Part shown: positions 8,287 through 16,323 of the stretch, in pieces
How the letters are laid out: every line of letters begins with the position of its first letter
Position numbering within the stretch: the first letter of the stretch is position 1
Assembly: GCA_002471195.1 (NCBI GenBank)
Contig: DKPN01000060.1
Span: forward strand, 1 to 36,930
Length of the DNA: 36,930 nucleotides
From: Bacteroides sp. UBA7333
GTDB taxonomy: Bacteria; Bacteroidota; Bacteroidia; Bacteroidales; Bacteroidaceae
Direction: 5' to 3'
Position numbers and translations under genes: made by a program
Notes under the pieces: model-generated
Database searches by the model: none
What the model was told of the DNA's origin: nothing
Seen by the model: only the letters and a program-made list of their open reading frames with translations

Positions 8287-8872
8287 GTGACATAAAAAAT
8301 AAAGCTTTCGACCTGATTTGCAGCAAAGGATTACTTTTACCCATTTATCCTTATGAGCAAATAGTCATACAGACTAAAGAAAACACACAAAATGAGAAAA
8401 AGTAAATGGATATTTTAAACACTCATATTCTCTTAGAAAAACCATGGTTGATGCATTTTCAATTAAATTATCTTACACTTTTCAGTTTATATTTGCTCAC
8501 AAATGGGACCTAAGAAAACCTCCATTATGAATGGTTATAAGAAATTTGGATTGAAATTTTACCACGAAATTTAGAGATTATTACTCAAATCGAAGAATAA
8601 ATTTTATTAAACTACTTAACAACAGAGTTAAGTCTATTTGAAAAAACAGAATATCAACTTTATAAAGAAAAAACCTTATCACGATATATAAAACCATAAA
8701 TAATTGTTATTTACCAATTGATGAACATAGGCAATCAAACCACTCTAACTTCTCAAAATACCTTACAACATGAATATCTAATAAAAATAGACAATTTTAA
8801 TACGAATATTTTTTATTAGATGTTTTTTTACATACATTGTCGGATATACTAATCTATCAAAGATTAATTACT
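8287..8872. other. Gene-poor stretch of about 590 bases
   Basis: All frames are broken by frequent stops. The one structured item I see is the left arm of a 33-base inverted repeat (8364-8396). A broken frame at about 8443-8640 reads as plausible peptide pieces interrupted by stops, which may be a decayed gene, but I cannot identify it. No clear promoter for the downstream small gene is visible: there is no exact TAnnTTTG box in the 150 bases before its ATG. Confidence 0.5.
8364..8396 (+). repeat. Left arm of a 33-base inverted repeat
   Basis: The first 20 bases (GTCATACAGACTAAAGAAAA) are identical to the reverse complement of 10694-10713. The next 13 match at 10 positions (reverse complement of 10681-10693). 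The arms face inward and bracket three genes over 2.35 kb. The right arm sits just upstream of a promoter box; the left arm is followed at the same distance by GATATTTT, a damaged version of that box. Confidence 0.75.
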
Positions 8873-9187
8873 ATGAAAATTAAATTTCCATTTTCGATAA
8901 AACATGCAGCAGTTATAAGTTTACCAATAGCTTATACGATTTCTTTTTCGTCTGAAACAGAAAGCTACTTTAAAAAAGATTCTGAGGAGCTTAATGAACT
9001 GATTCCATCTCATCCTTTTAATAGATGTAATTCAATGAATAAAATAATAAGAAATGTTTATTTGATCATAAAAGTGACTTCTAATGATCAAGCGATGGGT
9101 AATTCCCAATTGATGTATAAAAATAAAAGAAATAATAATGTAGGTGGTAGCAACCTTAATAAAGGAAGTGTATGCGTAATAAATTAA
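8873..9187 (+). CDS. Small secreted-like protein, unknown function
   Basis: A 104-residue protein, taking the ATG at 8873; a TTG at 8837 would add 12 residues before the signal-like sequence and is less likely. The N-terminus MKIKFPFSIKHAAVISLPIAY looks like a short basic-plus-hydrophobic export signal. The rest is polar, with KKDSEELNELIPSHP, two Cys and a C-terminal end NNNVGGSNLNKGSVCVIN that contains a Gly-Gly pair 12 residues before the end. The layout vaguely recalls Bacteroidales exported peptide precursors of the NVEALA type, but the NVEALA motif is absent. The last 16 bases overlap the start of the thioredoxin-like gene, and the ribosome site AAAGGAAG for that gene lies inside this one, so the pair is probably translationally coupled. 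No family recognised. Confidence 0.55.
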   Translation: MKIKFPFSIKHAAVISLPIAYTISFSSETESYFKKDSEELNELIPSHPFNRCNSMNKIIRNVYLIIKVTSNDQAMGNSQLMYKNKRNNNVGGSNLNKGSVCVIN

Positions 9188-9606
9188 TAATCTTTTTCCT
9201 ATTGTCTATATCTTGTAATATTTTCTCTAATACAAAAGTAGAATTTGAAAAAAAAAGGATAGTACTAGTCACATCTGCAGAATGTGGATATTGCATTACC
9301 AACACTGCGTTCTACAATGAATTATCAGAAAAATACAAAGATAAAATTCAAATGATAGCACTTTCAGAGAGTTCATTAAAGAAAATTGATGATTTACCTA
9401 ATATATATCCAGATAGAGAAGTAGTATTAAAAAATTGGATTGTTATTCCTAATGCTAGGAAACTATACATGAAACTAATTAAAAAAGAAACATTTCCTCA
9501 ATTAATTTTTATAGATAATGACATTGTTGTTAATCGTTTTATAGGTACTATTGATTCCATAAAAAATGAGATACGGACTCAACTCCCCTTGTTTATAGGA
9601 GAATAA
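9172..9606 (+). CDS. Thioredoxin-like exported protein with CGYC motif
   Basis: A 144-residue protein with a signal peptide (MRNKLIIFFLLSISCNIFSN; the Cys at 15 could make it a lipoprotein, but the lipobox is weak). Next come a strand, RIVLVTSAECGYCITN, containing a C-x-x-C redox pair typical of thioredoxin folds, and later KKETFPQLIFIDN, where the Pro after Phe fits the cis-Pro of that fold. The chain then ends with a strand and helix, so the core fold seems complete but minimal. It probably acts on disulfides in the periplasm. It overlaps the preceding small Cys-containing protein by 16 bases, which suggests a substrate or partner relationship. A terminator follows 15 bases after the stop. 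Confidence 0.7.
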   Translation: MRNKLIIFFLLSISCNIFSNTKVEFEKKRIVLVTSAECGYCITNTAFYNELSEKYKDKIQMIALSESSLKKIDDLPNIYPDREVVLKNWIVIPNARKLYMKLIKKETFPQLIFIDNDIVVNRFIGTIDSIKNEIRTQLPLFIGE

Positions 9607-9619
9607 TTTCAAAATATGA

Positions 9620-9663
9620 AAAAAGAGTTTGCAGGGGATTAAAAAACTGCAAACTTTTTTTTA
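9620..9663 (+). terminator. Intrinsic terminator after the thioredoxin-like gene
   Basis: AGTTTGCAG (9626-9634) pairs with CTGCAAACT (9647-9655), followed by TTTTT. It may also serve the convergent gene on the minus strand, since A-runs flank the other side. Confidence 0.85.
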
Positions 9664-9744
9664 TCAATGACGAATTATAATCAACAGCATTATTAAAATA
9701 GCTTATTTTAAATAGTCAATTGTAATATGAGTGTATCCGACACT

Positions 9745-10590
9745 TTATAAAGACGTATTGATACTTTTGTTAGGATTTAAGATCTTAATATCATTAATCA
9801 TATACATGCCTTCATTTTTTATCAATGAAACAACGATTTTATGATTAGATCCGTTTCCTCGATAAGAAATTGAATAACACATATCACCTAACCATTCAAA
9901 TTGAAGAGACTTGTTCCAACAACAATCATAATCAAAATTATCAATCAGAAGATCAAAACCATCGAATAGGCTTGCTTCACTTGCGATCTTACATTGCATT
10001 AGAGCGTTTGGGCTTAGATACTTCTCTCGTAATAGTGCTAATTTTAAGTCTAAATCTTTAGGCATTATACAATATTTTGTTATATATGTTTTATAGAAAC
10101 TCATAATAAAGACTTCTTCCGATTTGTGTAAAATTGGAGTAGAGTCTTGTTTATCACATGACAACAATTTATTCCCATATTGAGTACCATTCCATATAGG
10201 CGTTATGTAAACAATCCGACAACTTCCATAAATTTCCTGCACTTTAATAGGAATTTCAATCAGACTACTAGGGTCTTTCTTATTCCAATAATAGCTAACC
10301 ATATACCAACTTTTTGCCAATGATTTGATATTCAATGTTTCGATGGCGTCTAAATTAATATCTTGTGCTCGAATTATTGGATCAACTCCAGTAGAACATA
10401 TTAATCTCATTATTTTTTTTATCAGTTCTTCCGACAAAAAATTTTCACACAACACCTCATTTTTGGAGTCATCTTGCATCAGGTTCTCCATGTATGTTAC
10501 ATAAAACATCCTAATTTGCTCTGAACATGTGCCTAAACAATTGATATTAATACATAAAACGAATATAACTAACAATAAAAATTTTCTCAT
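9745..10590 (-). CDS. Exported protein with two DUF3828-like halves
   Basis: A 281-residue protein with a signal peptide (MRKFLLLVIFVLCININCLG). Two similar halves follow: about residues 25-140 and 165-275. Each starts with a helix containing FYxTY (FYVTYMENL and FYKTYITKY), continues through a Leu-rich FLSEEL or YLSPNAL helix, a D-rich middle (GVDPIIRAQD and GFDLLIDNFD), and ends in beta strands; the last reads MYMINDIKILNP, like the W-x-I-x-D-I strand of DUF3828. This looks like an internal duplication of a DUF3828-type domain, a family of unknown function. Several Cys residues (CC at about 230) are present in the exported part. It has its own TATATTTG box, and the right arm of a 33-base repeat lies directly upstream. 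Confidence 0.65.
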   Translation of the reverse strand: MRKFLLLVIFVLCININCLGTCSEQIRMFYVTYMENLMQDDSKNEVLCENFLSEELIKKIMRLICSTGVDPIIRAQDINLDAIETLNIKSLAKSWYMVSYYWNKKDPSSLIEIPIKVQEIYGSCRIVYITPIWNGTQYGNKLLSCDKQDSTPILHKSEEVFIMSFYKTYITKYCIMPKDLDLKLALLREKYLSPNALMQCKIASEASLFDGFDLLIDNFDYDCCWNKSLQFEWLGDMCYSISYRGNGSNHKIVVSLIKNEGMYMINDIKILNPNKSINTSL

Positions 10591-10660
10591 AGTATTCTAT
10601 ATTAAATATCTGTACGGTATATAATAACTGAAAAACAAATCACTTATACATATTGATTCA

Positions 10661-10668
10661 CAAATATA
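10661..10668 (-). promoter_or_regulatory. -7 box for the DUF3828-like gene
   Basis: On the minus strand TATATTTG matches TAnnTTTG and lies about 70 bases before the ATG at 10590. The repeat arm at 10681-10713 begins 12 bases upstream and covers the -33 region, where no TTTG is seen. The repeat could therefore be an operator or activator site. Confidence 0.55.
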
Positions 10669-10680
10669 TTATTATTTTCT

Positions 10681-10713
10681 CTCATTATTTGTATTTTCTT
10701 TAGTCTGTATGAC
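10681..10713 (-). repeat. Right arm of the 33-base inverted repeat
   Basis: The reverse complement matches 8364-8396 at 30 of 33 positions, including 20 in a row. The arm lies immediately upstream of the -7 box of the DUF3828-like gene and points toward it. Confidence 0.75.
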
Positions 10714-11152
10714 CAAATATGTTTTAGACTTCCTTGGACAAAAGATTAAGCTACATTAGACAAATTGATATTTATAACATTAAACAGCTCCCAGTACTTC
10801 TTGATATTGAGATTACTTAGAAACGAATGTTCGGTTATACCATATTTCTATATACTTAAATAATTTTAGTCTCAGCTGTTATCTACTTATTTGTTTATAT
10901 CCGCAAATGATTTCAATTTTCAAGATTAATAAAACTTTCTGAAGAGCATTTTGCATGAATTTTGTCGTCATTCGGCAATTCAAGAAAGCGTAATTATACT
11001 CACCCCTAAGAATTTTATTTACAGCTTTCTTTTCTTTACATACCAAATGTTATGCTATGAGACTTAATTATATTCTGAGTTTTGAAATTAATATCCACAT
11101 ACCTGCCCAAATAGAGTTTTACAGATTATTTTTACAGCCCAGAGTGTATTAC
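10714..11152. other. Gene-poor stretch upstream of the DUF3828-like gene
   Basis: About 440 bases with no convincing gene. A minus-strand frame from about 11044 down to about 10885 stays open for roughly 55 codons (it contains EYNYAFLNCRMTTKFMQNAL), but it has no ATG near its start and no ribosome site. It may be a decayed gene fragment. Nothing else is recognisable. Confidence 0.4.
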
Positions 11153-11192
11153 GAAGAAAGAGTAAAGATAAGATTATCTTTACTCTTTCTTC
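11153..11192 (-). terminator. Perfect 19-bp hairpin after the cupin gene
   Basis: Nineteen bases (11153-11171) are perfectly complementary to 11174-11192 around a 2-base GA loop. It lies 23 bases after the stop of the minus-strand cupin gene. The T-run on the minus-strand exit side is poor, so it may stabilise the mRNA 3' end more than end transcription by itself. Confidence 0.65.
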
Positions 11193-11215
11193 AGGTCATC
11201 TTTCAATAGAAACCC

Positions 11216-11686
11216 TTATTCAGCTATCGATATCATTTTATTTATATATGCTTCAACTGCTTCTTTATCGTTGGCATTAGGCGCCCACGGTGCTATATTG
11301 TCAGGCGAAATTGGTGCATAAGGTCCTTGTTTTATTTCATAAATAACCGTATTAGGCTCGAGCACTACTATAGAATGCCAAATCCCTGCTGGTATTTCGA
11401 TTCCATAATTCCCTTTAACCGGTGAAAGTTCTGATCGGTTGATCACATTCCCATTATCATCAAAAGTAAAGGCGAGTAAACTACCTCGCAAAACTAAATA
11501 AATCTCTTCTTTATCAGGGTTAGAATGACGATGTGGAGGCAAATAAGTACCTGGTTCCATGGCGTTCAATAATCGATGCATTGATGCATCGAGTGATTCA
11601 TGAAAATTATAATTCATTCGCAAACGCTCATTTTGTTTCGCTTGTTCGGAAACTGCATCCAGTAAATTATCATTGATAAGTTTCAT
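11216..11686 (-). CDS. wbuC: WbuC-family cupin fold metalloprotein
   Basis: A 156-residue cytoplasmic protein. The cupin metal site is visible in PPHRHSNPDKEEIYLVLRG (two His and a Glu) and the second conserved block in IPAGIWHSIVVL (third His). The N-terminal NFHESLDASMHRLLNAMEPGTY and the closing IKQGPYAP are typical of the WbuC group. Members often sit near O-antigen or other surface polysaccharide genes, but none are next to it here; it stands alone with its own hairpin. The function of the family is not established; a role in sugar-nucleotide or polysaccharide metabolism is only an inference from neighbours in other genomes. Confidence 0.85.
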   Translation of the reverse strand: MKLINDNLLDAVSEQAKQNERLRMNYNFHESLDASMHRLLNAMEPGTYLPPHRHSNPDKEEIYLVLRGSLLAFTFDDNGNVINRSELSPVKGNYGIEIPAGIWHSIVVLEPNTVIYEIKQGPYAPISPDNIAPWAPNANDKEAVEAYINKMISIAE

Positions 11687-12375
11687 ATTGCATTTATAAG
11701 ATTAATATCCAAAGTTTATATTTATTGCGAAAATAGATAAATATTTACAATAGATAGACACGTCTTAATAGGATTATTTTATTATAAAACAAGTAAAAAA
11801 CACACTCTTACCATTTGTAAATCGGTGTCTTAGCAACGTAAATTTTGTCAAGTAGCAATCTTTAAATATTTAACAACATATAACATTGTATTACTTATTA
11901 AAACATATAGTTTGATAAATTATAACGCAATATGTAGTTTCACTGAAATATAATGATATTTCTGAAGGTTATGATGGATATGTGACTGATTTATTGGATT
12001 ATCTCCGTGAGTGATTAAGAATTTTCAGTGAGATAATGATGTAATAAGTATAACTTTATACTCATTTATTAAAATGAAAATTGAGTGGAGAATTAAAAAT
12101 TCTTCACTCAATAACCAATGGAACCTTATTCATGGTTCACTTCGTAAATATGCAAGATTAAAATGAATTATCCAAACAAAAATGAATCATGTTCCTATTT
12201 TATTTTTTCAGAATGCAGATATTGTCATAATGGATAACGCATTATATTAAATCCAATTTTATAGAGCTTGGTCCATTTATCGATGAATTTACAAAACTGT
12301 AAACAAATATATTTTATACTTGTTATTTTTACATATCATTTAATATTATCAAACTACAACTTTAAAATAACAAAA
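11687..12375. other. Gene-poor stretch of about 690 bases
   Basis: No intact gene. It contains a 33-base hairpin (12080-12112) and two short open fragments that look like decayed coding sequence: one at about 11929-12015 ending in DGYVTDLLDYLRE, and one at about 12210-12250 reading NADIVIMDNALY, which faintly recalls the catalytic DN strand of some transposases. These are too short to assign. The last 108 bases carry an in-frame TTG extension of the next gene that I reject as coding. Confidence 0.4.
12080..12112. repeat. 15-bp hairpin in an intergenic gap
   Basis: ATTGAGTGGAGAATT pairs with AATTCTTCACTCAAT around a 3-base AAA loop, with one G-T pair. No T-run follows, so it is not a standard terminator; there is no flanking gene on either side for 260 bases. 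Confidence 0.6.
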
Positions 12376-12864
12376 ATGAAGAAATCAGAATTCACTTTAA
12401 TATTATCAGGGATTTTACTGCTTTTCACGCTATCAATTTTTGCGGGATCATCCGACAATTTACAAAATACATTAAAAAAAATGTATCCAGATGCAACAAA
12501 TGTTGAATGGTCTAAAAAGAGAGGATATCAAATTGCTACATTCATCCAAAATCAATATGGAATAAATGTATGGTTTTCGAATAAGGGGAAATGGGTCATG
12601 ACCGAAAAAGATGTCAATTCTCTGGCAGGTGTTCCCACAATAGTAGCCGAAAACTTCATGAGCTCTACACTGGCAGCAGGACGCTTGAGATTTGTCAGAA
12701 TTATAGATTTGCCAAATCAACAACCTCCTGTGATTGTAATCGATGTACAATCATGGAACTCTCCCGAAGAGTTTCAAGTATTTTATTCACCTGAAGGAAA
12801 GCTACTGCAAACTTTAAATGTTACAGAAACCGGCGGTATTATATATCCCGGACTCTTTGATTAA
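12376..12864 (+). CDS. PepSY-like exported protein
   Basis: A 162-residue protein starting at the ATG at 12376, which gives a clean signal peptide (MKKSEFTLILSGILLLFTLSIFAG). A longer frame from TTG 12268 would bury that signal. The mature part has LKKMYPDATNVEWSKKRGYQIATF, the usual opening of the small PepSY-like (DUF2874/PF11396-type) domain in Bacteroidota, with a following GKWVMTEKDV strand; a second half-repeat reads RFVRIIDLPNQQPPVIVIDV. These are periplasmic proteins of unknown function, sometimes suggested to inhibit proteases. It is followed 66 bases later by mltG, which has its own promoter box, so the two are not clearly one operon. Confidence 0.78.
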   Translation: MKKSEFTLILSGILLLFTLSIFAGSSDNLQNTLKKMYPDATNVEWSKKRGYQIATFIQNQYGINVWFSNKGKWVMTEKDVNSLAGVPTIVAENFMSSTLAAGRLRFVRIIDLPNQQPPVIVIDVQSWNSPEEFQVFYSPEGKLLQTLNVTETGGIIYPGLFD

Positions 12865-12893
12865 GCTATAATTATTTATTAATAAAAACTTCG

Positions 12894-12901
12894 TACATTT
12901 G
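12894..12901 (+). promoter_or_regulatory. -7 box for mltG
   Basis: TACATTTG matches TAnnTTTG and ends 29 bases before the mltG ATG. No -33 TTTG is seen at the right distance. Confidence 0.5.
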
Positions 12902-12930
12902 TCAATTGAATATTTATAATTGACAATTAT

Positions 12931-13968
12931 ATGACGAAAAAGACAAAGAAAACTCTTATCATAACTCTTGTTATACTATTTATATTGGGTATAACAGGAG
13001 TTTCTTTTTTATACTACCACTTGTTTTATCCGCAATTTCATCCTGCAAAAAAAACGTATATATATATAGACAGAGATGACACGATGGATTCGGTTATGCA
13101 CAAGATAAAGAATGCAGGCAATCCACATTCAATGAAAGGTTTAGAATGGCTCTCGAGCTATAAAAAGTCAGAACCATCCATCAGAACTGGGAAGTATGCT
13201 ATAAAACCCAATGATAATGCTTACCATCTATTTAGCAGAATATCGAGAGGATATAAAGAGCCTGTGAATCTAACGATTGGTAGCGTTCGCACTATCGATC
13301 AACTGGCACGTAATATAAGCCGACAATTGATGATTGACTCAACTGAAATTGCACAGTTACTGCACAATGCCGAATTTCAATCGTCCATAGGCTATAATGA
13401 GCAGACCCTTCCATCGCTTTTTATACCCGACACATATCAAGTTTATTGGGATGTCAGTGCCGAAGATTTAATGAAACGAATGCAGAAAGAATATAAAAGT
13501 TTTTGGAATGAAAAACGAATGGCTCAAGCACAAAAGATAAATATGACTCCTATTGAAATAGCAACCTTAGCATCGATTGTTGAAGAAGAAACCAACAACG
13601 CTCAAGAAAAACCGATGGTTGCCGGATTGTATATGAATCGTTTGAAACGAAAAATTCCATTGCAAGCCGATCCGACTGTAAAATTTGCATTACAAGATTT
13701 TGGTCTTAGACGAGTAACGAATGATCATTTGAAAACAATATCGCCCTACAATACATATCTTAATGTAGGCTTACCCCCGGGTCCGATACGTATTGCCTCA
13801 AAGCCTGGCTTAGAAAGTGTTCTTAATTTCACTCCGCATAATTATATATATATGTGTGCCAAAGAGGATTTTTCGGGCACACATAATTTTGCATCTACAT
13901 TGACCGAACACATGCAAAATGCAAGGAAATATTGGAAAGCGCTTAACGAAAGAAAGATTTTTAAGTAA
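12931..13968 (+). CDS. mltG: Endolytic transglycosylase MltG
   Basis: A 345-residue inner-membrane protein with one N-terminal transmembrane helix (about residues 10-30) and a periplasmic YceG domain. The catalytic segment reads ASIVEEETNNAQEKPMVAGL, with the predicted catalytic Glu at residue 218, followed by LYMNRLKRKIPLQADPTVKFAL and the closing LPPGPIRIASKPGLESVL block, all typical of MltG. The enzyme cuts nascent glycan strands and helps set their length. The length matches the family. It is followed by a separate promoter and the iorAB genes, which are unrelated in function. Confidence 0.96.
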   Translation: MTKKTKKTLIITLVILFILGITGVSFLYYHLFYPQFHPAKKTYIYIDRDDTMDSVMHKIKNAGNPHSMKGLEWLSSYKKSEPSIRTGKYAIKPNDNAYHLFSRISRGYKEPVNLTIGSVRTIDQLARNISRQLMIDSTEIAQLLHNAEFQSSIGYNEQTLPSLFIPDTYQVYWDVSAEDLMKRMQKEYKSFWNEKRMAQAQKINMTPIEIATLASIVEEETNNAQEKPMVAGLYMNRLKRKIPLQADPTVKFALQDFGLRRVTNDHLKTISPYNTYLNVGLPPGPIRIASKPGLESVLNFTPHNYIYMCAKEDFSGTHNFASTLTEHMQNARKYWKALNERKIFK

Positions 13969-13972
13969 TTTC

Positions 13973-14002
13973 ATTGATATTTAGCTATAAAATGTATCTT
14001 TG
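13973..14002 (+). promoter_or_regulatory. Promoter for iorAB-paaK-xpt
   Basis: ATTG (13973-13976) is followed after 18 bases by TATCTTTG (13995-14002), fitting the Bacteroidota -33/-7 pattern. The iorA ATG is 39 bases downstream. Confidence 0.7.
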
Positions 14003-14041
14003 CTTTTAAGAACACTTTAAATTAATAATACCTTACTAATT

Positions 14042-15634
14042 ATGAATAAACAATTATTATTAGGCGATGAAGCAATAGCACAAGGTGCATTAGATGCTGG
14101 AATATCTGGCGTTTATGCTTATCCGGGTACTCCTTCAACCGAAATAACCGAATACATTCAAGCCTCTCCGATAACCCTAGAAAAAAACATTCATTCGAAG
14201 TGGGCTTCCAATGAAAAAACAGCTATGGAAGCAGCCCTCGGGATGTCATTCGTGGGCAAACGTGCTCTAGTTTGCATGAAACATGTTGGCATGAACGTAG
14301 CAGCCGACTGTTTTATCAATTCAGGGGTGACAGGAGTAAATGGCGGATTATTAGTATTAGCTGCGGATGATCCGAGCATGCATTCGTCACAGAATGAACA
14401 AGACAGTCGCTTTTACGGTGATTTCGCTCTTGTACCAATGTTAGAACCGAGCAATCAGCAAGAAGCTTATGACATGGTTTATAGCGGTTTTGAGTTTTCT
14501 GAAGAAGTAGGTGAGCCGGTTTTAATACGCATCGTGACGCGTTTGGCACATTCAAGATCGGGTGTTGAACAAAAGCCTCAAAAACCTCAAAATGAAATTT
14601 CGTTTAGCAAAGATCCGCGCCAGTTTATTTTATTGCCCGGCAACGCTCGGAAAAGATATAACCATCTTTTAAAAAAACAAGCAGATCTCATAAAAGCATC
14701 GGAAAAATCAAACTACAATAAATATACCGTTGGACCTAATACAAGCAAGGGGATAATTGCATGCGGTATTGCATATAACTATTTAATGGAAAATTATCCT
14801 GACGGATGTGAATTCCCCGTTTTGAAAATTGGCCAATATCCATTGCCTAAAAAATTAGTACAACAGATGGTAGATGATTGCGATGAGATACTAGTACTTG
14901 AAGATGGTCAACCATTTGTAGAAAAGCAACTCAAAGGTTTTTTAGGGCTCGGAATTACTGTAAAGGGACGGCTTGATGGCACTTTATCGCAAGATGGAGA
15001 GTTGACTCCCGATAGTGTGGCTAAAGCCATTGGGAAAGCTAATTATTCGACATTCGAAAAACCAGGCATCGTAGAAATGCGTCCCCCTTCTCTTTGCGAA
15101 GGTTGCGGCCATAGAGACGTATACCAAGCTTTAACAGAAGTCTTACAACAGGAGTATCCAACACATAAAGTATTTAGCGATATAGGCTGCTATACTCTTG
15201 GTGCAAATGCACCTTTTAATGCTATAGATTCTTGCGTAGACATGGGGGCTTCTATTACAATGGCAAAAGGAGCAGCTGATGGTGGTCTGCATCCTTCAAT
15301 TGCTGTAATCGGCGATTCAACGTTTACACATTCAGGAATGACAGGTCTGCTAGATTGCATCAATGAAAAAACAAATGTTACAGTAATCATTTCAGACAAT
15401 GAAACTACAGCAATGACCGGTGGACAAGATTCTGCTGGTACAGGAAAAATAGAAGCAATTTGCCTAGGCCTAGGAGTTGAAGCCGAACATCTTAGAGTTG
15501 TTGTCCCACTGAAAAAAAATTACGAAGATATGAAACAGATATTTCGTGATGAAATTAATTATCAAGGTGTATCGGTAATAATCCCAAGAAGAGAATGTAT
15601 TCAAACTTTGTCACGTAAAAAAAGAATCAAATAG
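14042..15634 (+). CDS. iorA: Indolepyruvate:ferredoxin oxidoreductase, alpha subunit
   Basis: A 530-residue thiamine diphosphate enzyme. The N-terminal pyrimidine-binding part has YPGTPSTEITEYI and the KHVGMNVAAD block. A CEGCGHRDVY segment precedes the pyrophosphate-binding part, where IGDSTFTHSGMTGL and DNETTAMTGGQDS fit the TPP/metal motif. It oxidises aryl pyruvates (from Trp, Phe, Tyr) to aryl-acyl-CoA, passing electrons to ferredoxin. The archaeal type is longer and ends in a 2x[4Fe-4S] ferredoxin domain; this protein ends in RRECIQTLSRKKRIK with no CxxCxxC cluster, so electrons must leave by another route. iorB follows after 2 bases. Confidence 0.94.
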   Translation: MNKQLLLGDEAIAQGALDAGISGVYAYPGTPSTEITEYIQASPITLEKNIHSKWASNEKTAMEAALGMSFVGKRALVCMKHVGMNVAADCFINSGVTGVNGGLLVLAADDPSMHSSQNEQDSRFYGDFALVPMLEPSNQQEAYDMVYSGFEFSEEVGEPVLIRIVTRLAHSRSGVEQKPQKPQNEISFSKDPRQFILLPGNARKRYNHLLKKQADLIKASEKSNYNKYTVGPNTSKGIIACGIAYNYLMENYPDGCEFPVLKIGQYPLPKKLVQQMVDDCDEILVLEDGQPFVEKQLKGFLGLGITVKGRLDGTLSQDGELTPDSVAKAIGKANYSTFEKPGIVEMRPPSLCEGCGHRDVYQALTEVLQQEYPTHKVFSDIGCYTLGANAPFNAIDSCVDMGASITMAKGAADGGLHPSIAVIGDSTFTHSGMTGLLDCINEKTNVTVIISDNETTAMTGGQDSAGTGKIEAICLGLGVEAEHLRVVVPLKKNYEDMKQIFRDEINYQGVSVIIPRRECIQTLSRKKRIK

Positions 15635-15636
15635 TT

Positions 15637-16218
15637 ATGAAAAAGGATATTATTTTATCAGGCGTAGGTGGGCAAGGTATTTTATCAATTGCCACAGTAA
15701 TTGGTAAAGCGGCTCTTAAAGCAGGGTTACATATGAAACAAGCTGAAGTGCATGGCATGAGTCAACGTGGAGGTGATGTTCAATCGAATCTTAGAATCAG
15801 CGACAAACCAATAACCTCAGATTTGATTCCGACGGGAAAATGCGATATTATTATCTCACTTGAACCGATGGAAGGATTAAGATATTTACCCTATTTGAAT
15901 GCGGAAGGATGGTTGATAACAAATAGCACTCCTTATATCAATATTCCAAACTATCCAAGTGAAGAATTATTATTAGCCGAAATTAATAAATTGCCACACA
16001 AAGTGATGCTAAATGTTGACAAGATAGCAAAAGAGATAGGATCGACAAGAGTAGCAAATATGGTATTATTAGGAGCCACCATCCCTTTTCTAGGAATTGA
16101 TTATGAGCTTATAAAAGAAAGCATCCGCGAAATTTTCGAACGCAAAGGCGAGGCTATCATTGAATTGAATTTGAAAGCATTGGATGCAGGAAAGAACTTT
16201 GCAGAAACAACAATGTAA
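15637..16218 (+). CDS. iorB: Indolepyruvate oxidoreductase, beta subunit
   Basis: A 193-residue protein with the gamma/beta domain pattern of 2-oxoacid:ferredoxin oxidoreductases: SGVGGQGILSIATVIGKAAL at the N-terminus, then HGMSQRGGDVQSNLR, and DIIISLEPMEGLRYLP in the middle. It pairs with iorA, from which it is separated by 2 bases, to form the heterodimeric enzyme. The length is normal for the family. A hairpin lies 30 bases after its stop, ahead of paaK. Confidence 0.94.
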   Translation: MKKDIILSGVGGQGILSIATVIGKAALKAGLHMKQAEVHGMSQRGGDVQSNLRISDKPITSDLIPTGKCDIIISLEPMEGLRYLPYLNAEGWLITNSTPYINIPNYPSEELLLAEINKLPHKVMLNVDKIAKEIGSTRVANMVLLGATIPFLGIDYELIKESIREIFERKGEAIIELNLKALDAGKNFAETTM

Positions 16219-16248
16219 AGTTCATCCCACCTATTAAAACCCTAAATT

Positions 16249-16291
16249 AAAAACGTGCTAATTGTTTATTCGGATAATAATTAGCACGTTT
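16249..16291 (+). terminator. Hairpin between iorB and paaK
   Basis: AAAACGTGCTAATT pairs with AATTAGCACGTTTT around a 14-base loop, and TTTT closes the 3' arm. It could be a partial terminator that lowers paaK and xpt expression relative to iorAB, as no new promoter box is visible between it and paaK. Confidence 0.6.
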
Positions 16292-16323
16292 TAAATCACC
16301 ACTTTTTCGAAGAAAGCGATACC

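Noticed and set aside
8837..8872. TTG start extending the small secreted-like protein by 12 residues
   Set aside because: It would place a polar stretch before the export-like N-terminus, and no ribosome site precedes it; the ATG at 8873 fits better.
12268..12375. 36-residue N-terminal extension of the PepSY-like protein
   Set aside because: It begins at a TTG and puts the obvious signal peptide (from 12376) in the middle of the protein.
14191..14555. Minus-strand frames inside iorA
   Set aside because: Antisense shadows of a complete, conserved enzyme with no ribosome site.
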